This document shows positions 60,801 to 64,000 of a stretch of DNA of 64,000 bases, in pieces. The DNA is from Pedobacter psychrophilus (GTDB lineage: Bacteria > Bacteroidota > Bacteroidia > Sphingobacteriales > Sphingobacteriaceae). The notes under the pieces are model-generated. The model saw only the letters and a program-made list of their open reading frames with translations, had not been told where the DNA came from and made no database searches. The stretch spans positions 62,001 to 126,000 of the forward strand of contig NZ_LWHJ01000032.1 of NCBI RefSeq assembly GCF_001652725.1. Reading direction: 5' to 3'. A program made the translations under genes and the position numbers. Numbering within the stretch: the stretch's first letter is position 1; the number at the start of each line of letters is the position of its first letter.

Positions 60801-60908
60801 TTTTCTTTAATAAATTATTAAAAATTTTATTACGATAGAATTTTTAATTTAATATTTAGGTAACCAAACATTTACTTTATCGTATGAGCATTAATAAATT
60901 GTGAAGAT

Positions 60909-61289
60909 ATGATTTCAACCAGCTTAGATAGTCTCAATAAAAAAAAGCATTTCAATACAGACCGTATGTTTCGATATCTAGGTCAGGATATAGAAACAGC
61001 CAAAGAAATACTAAATATGGTTTTAATAGAACTAGAAGTTTCTCTAAAAACATTTGAAGATTATATTTTTACAAATAATTTAAATGGAATAAAATCAACC
61101 GCACATAAATTAATTGGTACATCATCTTCTGTTGGCCTAATAGAATTAAGTAATATTGCCAGAAAGTTTGAAAGTGAACCAGAGTTTGATCCAATTTTAA
61201 TAAATATTTATTTTTCGAAAATAAAAAAGGAAGTTAATTTTGTGGTTCAGTTAATCAATAATTTTTTAAGATATCCTTCGTTTTCATAA
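60909..61289 (+). CDS. Hpt-domain phosphotransfer protein
   Basis: 126 aa. A single histidine phosphotransfer domain of four helices: the phosphoaccepting His66 is in STAHKLIGTSSSVG. Hpt proteins carry a phosphoryl group from the receiver of a hybrid kinase to another receiver. The gene is followed, 99 bp downstream on the same strand, by a hybrid kinase with a receiver domain, its most likely partner. No output domain is attached. Confidence 0.88.
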   Translation: MISTSLDSLNKKKHFNTDRMFRYLGQDIETAKEILNMVLIELEVSLKTFEDYIFTNNLNGIKSTAHKLIGTSSSVGLIELSNIARKFESEPEFDPILINIYFSKIKKEVNFVVQLINNFLRYPSFS

Positions 61290-61388
61290 TTAAAGTTTCT
61301 AAATATGTAATTTTTAGGTTTCCCATATTTAAGCAGCTATTATTGTTTTAAGCTTTAAATATCGGTTAATTCCTCATTATTTATTAAG

Positions 61389-64000
61389 ATGCAGACAGGT
61401 CCAGAATCTTCTTTAGAAGAAAAAAGATTAGCAGCTTTAAAAAGCTATCAAATTTTAGATACCCTCCCAAAAGAAACATTTGATAGATTTACTAAACTCG
61501 CATCCATCATTTGTAACACCCCAATTTCTTTAGTTTCTTTAATTGATGAGGATAGGCAATGGTTTAAATCTAAAGTAGGTTTAGATGTAAATCAAACCCC
61601 AAGAGACATCGCTTTTTGCCATCATTCTATTTTAGGGCAAGATATTATGGAGGTGCAAGATGCCACTAAAGATTTTCGTTTTAAAAACAATCCCTTAGTT
61701 ACTTCAGACCCTAATATTAAATTTTATGCAGGTTATCCTTTAAAAGATTCTAATGGTTATAATTTAGGGACAATTTGCGTTATTGATAGGGTTCCTCGGA
61801 AACTAGATGATCATCAAAAAGAAGCTTTAAAAATCTTGGGAGATGCGGTAGTAGATTTAATTGCCCAGCAAAGAAAAGTTCAAGAAACAGAAAATTTTAA
61901 CGAACTTTTTAAAATATCTAAAGATATTATATGTGTTTTTGATTATGATGGCATTTTCCGAAATGTTAATCCTGCTTTTGGGAAGCTATTATCATATCAA
62001 GAAGATTATATTTTAAATCGTTCTATCTATGATTTTATTCATCCAGATGATTTATCAGCAACCAAAAATAAATTACAAAGTTTAGCTAAAGGAAATAAGA
62101 CCGTTGTTTTTACTAACAGATTAAAAGGTAAAGACGATAGTTATAAAATATTACAATGGGCAGCAACGCCAGAACCTTCTAGTCAATTGTTTTTTGCAAT
62201 TGCCCGCGATATTACCACAGAAAAAGAAAAAGAGATTTTAATAGAACGTTCTGAAGCTAGACTTAGGGCATTTTTTGAAAATTCATCCGGATTTATGTGC
62301 ACCCATAACTTAGCCGGTAAAATTTTGACCATTAATTCTGCAGGAGCAAAAAGCCTGGGTTATGAGACTGAAGAATTAGTTGGCCATTTTTTACATGAAG
62401 TTGTTCCTGAATCAAGGAAGCAAGCTTTGCAAATGTATCTTGAAGGTATTGTAACGCAAGGTAAAATGCAAGGTTTAATGTACACTAAACATAAAAAAGG
62501 GAATGTATTAACATGGTTATTTAATAATGTTTTAGAAACGGATGCTAATGGCGATAAATATGTAATTGGCAACGCTGTTGATATTACAGAAAGACACCAG
62601 TTAGAAGCAGATTTAAAGCGAACAAAAGAGATGTTGGAGACAACAAATGAGGTAGCAAAAATTGGAGCGTGGGAAGCAGATATGGTCAGCCAAAATATTT
62701 ATTGGTCTAACGTTACAAAAGAAATTCATGAGGTTGAGGAAGATTTTATTCCTTCCCTGGAGTCTGGAATTTCATTTTACACTAAAGAACATCAAGAAAT
62801 TATATTAAATGCTTTTAATGAAGCTAAAGATTTGGGAATCCCTTTTGATCTAGAATTACAGATTAAAACTAAAAAAGGAAAGTATATTTGGATACGTTCT
62901 ATTGGGAAAACAGAATTCATAAAAGGAAAATGTGTGCGAATTTATGGTACTTTCCAGGATATTAATGAAAATTATTTACATAGAAGCGATTTAAAAAAGG
63001 CCAAATTAATAGCCGATCAAGCAAATAGCGCTAAGTCAGAATTTTTAGCCAGTATGAGCCATGAAATACGGACACCGTTAAATGGCGTTATCGGTTTTAC
63101 TGATTTGGTTTTAAAAACCACGCTTAATCAAACTCAGCAGCAATACCTTAATATTGTAAACCAATCTGCAAATTCTTTGCTGGTTATTATTAACGATATT
63201 TTAGATTTCTCTAAAATTGAAGCAGGCAAACTAGAGTTAGACATAGAAAAGTCTGATCTTTTTGAATTGAGTAGTCAAGCTTCAGATATCATTACTTACC
63301 AAGCTCAAAATAAAGGATTAGAAGTTCTCTTAAACATAGATCCAAAGCTGCCCAGGTTTGTTTTTATAGACAATATCCGTTTAAAGCAAGTTTTGGTAAA
63401 CTTATTAGGCAATGCTGTCAAGTTTACTGAATCTGGAGAGATTGAACTTAAAATATATGCAGATAGTAATATAAATGATAGCGAGATAGACTTTCATTTT
63501 GAAGTAAGAGATACAGGTATCGGAATACAATCTGATAAACAAAATAAAATATTTGAGGCTTTCTCTCAAGAAGACGCCTCAACCACCAAAAAATATGGAG
63601 GTACAGGCTTAGGCCTCACTATTTCTAATAAGCTTTTGGGCTTAATGGGCAGTAAGCTTCAATTAAAAAGCAGAGTAGGGCAGGGAAGCACTTTTTATTT
63701 CAAGATTAGGCTTAAAGCCGAGGAAGGGAATTCACTTTCAACCAGCGATCTTTCGCATATCAAAAATGTTTTAGTTGTTGATGATAATGAAAATAACCGG
63801 ATCATTCTAAGACAAATGTTATTATTAAAAAACATTAAAGTTACAGAAGCAAAAAACGGATTAGAAGCTTTGCAGTTATTAACCGAAGGGAAAGGTTATG
63901 ATGTGATTTTAATGGATTATCATATGCCATTTATGGATGGTTTAGAAACCATAGAAAAAATCAGAAATAATTTTAACATCAATGCAGAAGAACAACCCAT
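61389..64000 (+). CDS. Hybrid sensor histidine kinase (3' truncated by the window)
   Basis: 870 codons visible, open at the right edge. From ATG at 61389: a GAF domain (about 20-165; FDRFTKLASIICNTPISLVS and AFCHHSI), three PAS domains (about 170-275, 283-400 and 415-525; each ends in an FxDI-type strand), HisKA with His558 in SMSHEIRTPLNG, the HATPase with NLLGNAVKFTESG (about 671), DTGIG (707) and GGTGLGL (737), and a receiver beginning near 794 (VLVVDDNENN) with Asp843 in ILMDYHMP. No membrane helix, so a cytosolic sensor. Phosphate probably passes through the receiver to the Hpt protein encoded just upstream. Further domains may lie beyond the window. Confidence 0.93.
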   Translation, partial: MQTGPESSLEEKRLAALKSYQILDTLPKETFDRFTKLASIICNTPISLVSLIDEDRQWFKSKVGLDVNQTPRDIAFCHHSILGQDIMEVQDATKDFRFKNNPLVTSDPNIKFYAGYPLKDSNGYNLGTICVIDRVPRKLDDHQKEALKILGDAVVDLIAQQRKVQETENFNELFKISKDIICVFDYDGIFRNVNPAFGKLLSYQEDYILNRSIYDFIHPDDLSATKNKLQSLAKGNKTVVFTNRLKGKDDSYKILQWAATPEPSSQLFFAIARDITTEKEKEILIERSEARLRAFFENSSGFMCTHNLAGKILTINSAGAKSLGYETEELVGHFLHEVVPESRKQALQMYLEGIVTQGKMQGLMYTKHKKGNVLTWLFNNVLETDANGDKYVIGNAVDITERHQLEADLKRTKEMLETTNEVAKIGAWEADMVSQNIYWSNVTKEIHEVEEDFIPSLESGISFYTKEHQEIILNAFNEAKDLGIPFDLELQIKTKKGKYIWIRSIGKTEFIKGKCVRIYGTFQDINENYLHRSDLKKAKLIADQANSAKSEFLASMSHEIRTPLNGVIGFTDLVLKTTLNQTQQQYLNIVNQSANSLLVIINDILDFSKIEAGKLELDIEKSDLFELSSQASDIITYQAQNKGLEVLLNIDPKLPRFVFIDNIRLKQVLVNLLGNAVKFTESGEIELKIYADSNINDSEIDFHFEVRDTGIGIQSDKQNKIFEAFSQEDASTTKKYGGTGLGLTISNKLLGLMGSKLQLKSRVGQGSTFYFKIRLKAEEGNSLSTSDLSHIKNVLVVDDNENNRIILRQMLLLKNIKVTEAKNGLEALQLLTEGKGYDVILMDYHMPFMDGLETIEKIRNNFNINAEEQP

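Noticed and set aside
1-64000. CRISPR arrays, prophage, tRNA and rRNA genes
   Set aside because: No regularly spaced direct repeats, phage structural genes, cloverleaf-like sequences or rRNA text were found on either strand by eye.

Overview
The window is about 35-40% G+C and reads as a chromosomal segment of a member of the Bacteroidota, most likely Sphingobacteriaceae (Pedobacter-like). The evidence is a type IX secretion sorting domain, SusC/FecA-style TonB-dependent receptors, FecI/FecR pairs, DUF2480, DUF3108, DUF4197 and DUF4153 family proteins, LytTR regulators, promoters of the TTTG-N19-TAnnTTTG type and mostly weak Shine-Dalgarno sequences. I saw no rRNA, tRNA, CRISPR array, phage gene or transposase. 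The genus is inference; the phylum is well supported.

Layout. 1-4.5 kb: the SecA C-terminus, a secreted collagen-like protein with a type IX cargo protein, then a SPOR protein coupled to an M20 amidohydrolase. 4.5-18 kb: housekeeping genes (hemA, a PpiD/SurA-like foldase, tilS, an OstA-like protein, aspS) with several family-only proteins and an unrecognised two-gene cassette at 15.4-16.1 kb. 18-29 kb: a DUF4153 membrane protein, an M1 aminopeptidase in an operon with an ECF sigma factor and an anti-sigma/TonB hybrid, a divergent vWA lipoprotein-like gene, and two DUF4197 paralogues around a lipoprotein and an orphan antitoxin-like gene.

29-37 kb, minus strand: a complete assimilatory sulfate pathway. 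cysD and cysN activate sulfate to APS; cysH carries the iron-sulfur cysteines of an APS reductase, so no APS kinase is needed; a siroheme-4Fe4S reductase takes sulfite to sulfide; cobA and a dehydrogenase/TSUP fusion make siroheme and probably move a sulfur oxyanion. In front of the reductase gene is what I consider the best find of the window: a 30-codon leader ORF with three consecutive Cys codons, followed at once by an intrinsic terminator, which is the architecture of a cysteine-sensing ribosome-mediated attenuator.

37-41 kb: a class II cyclic-nucleotide phosphodiesterase with a small frameshifted gene overlapping its start, then rplM-rpsI-rpsB-tsf behind a textbook Bacteroidota promoter. 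41-46 kb: a FecI-FecR-TonB receptor-PepSY-like lipoprotein island, bounded on both sides by the same terminator-plus-repeat module. 46-54.9 kb: a CtpA-type protease, a BlaI/BlaR1 pair with a double operator lying in its promoter, a beta-CASP nuclease, an M28 peptidase and truA. 55-60.5 kb: a LytS/LytTR two-component system in line with a glycine-rich secreted protein and a large outer-membrane barrel protein. 60.5-64 kb: a possible small RNA, an Hpt protein and a hybrid histidine kinase that runs off the end.

The window also holds several families of short dispersed palindromic or text-like repeats, one of which sits in frame inside aspS.
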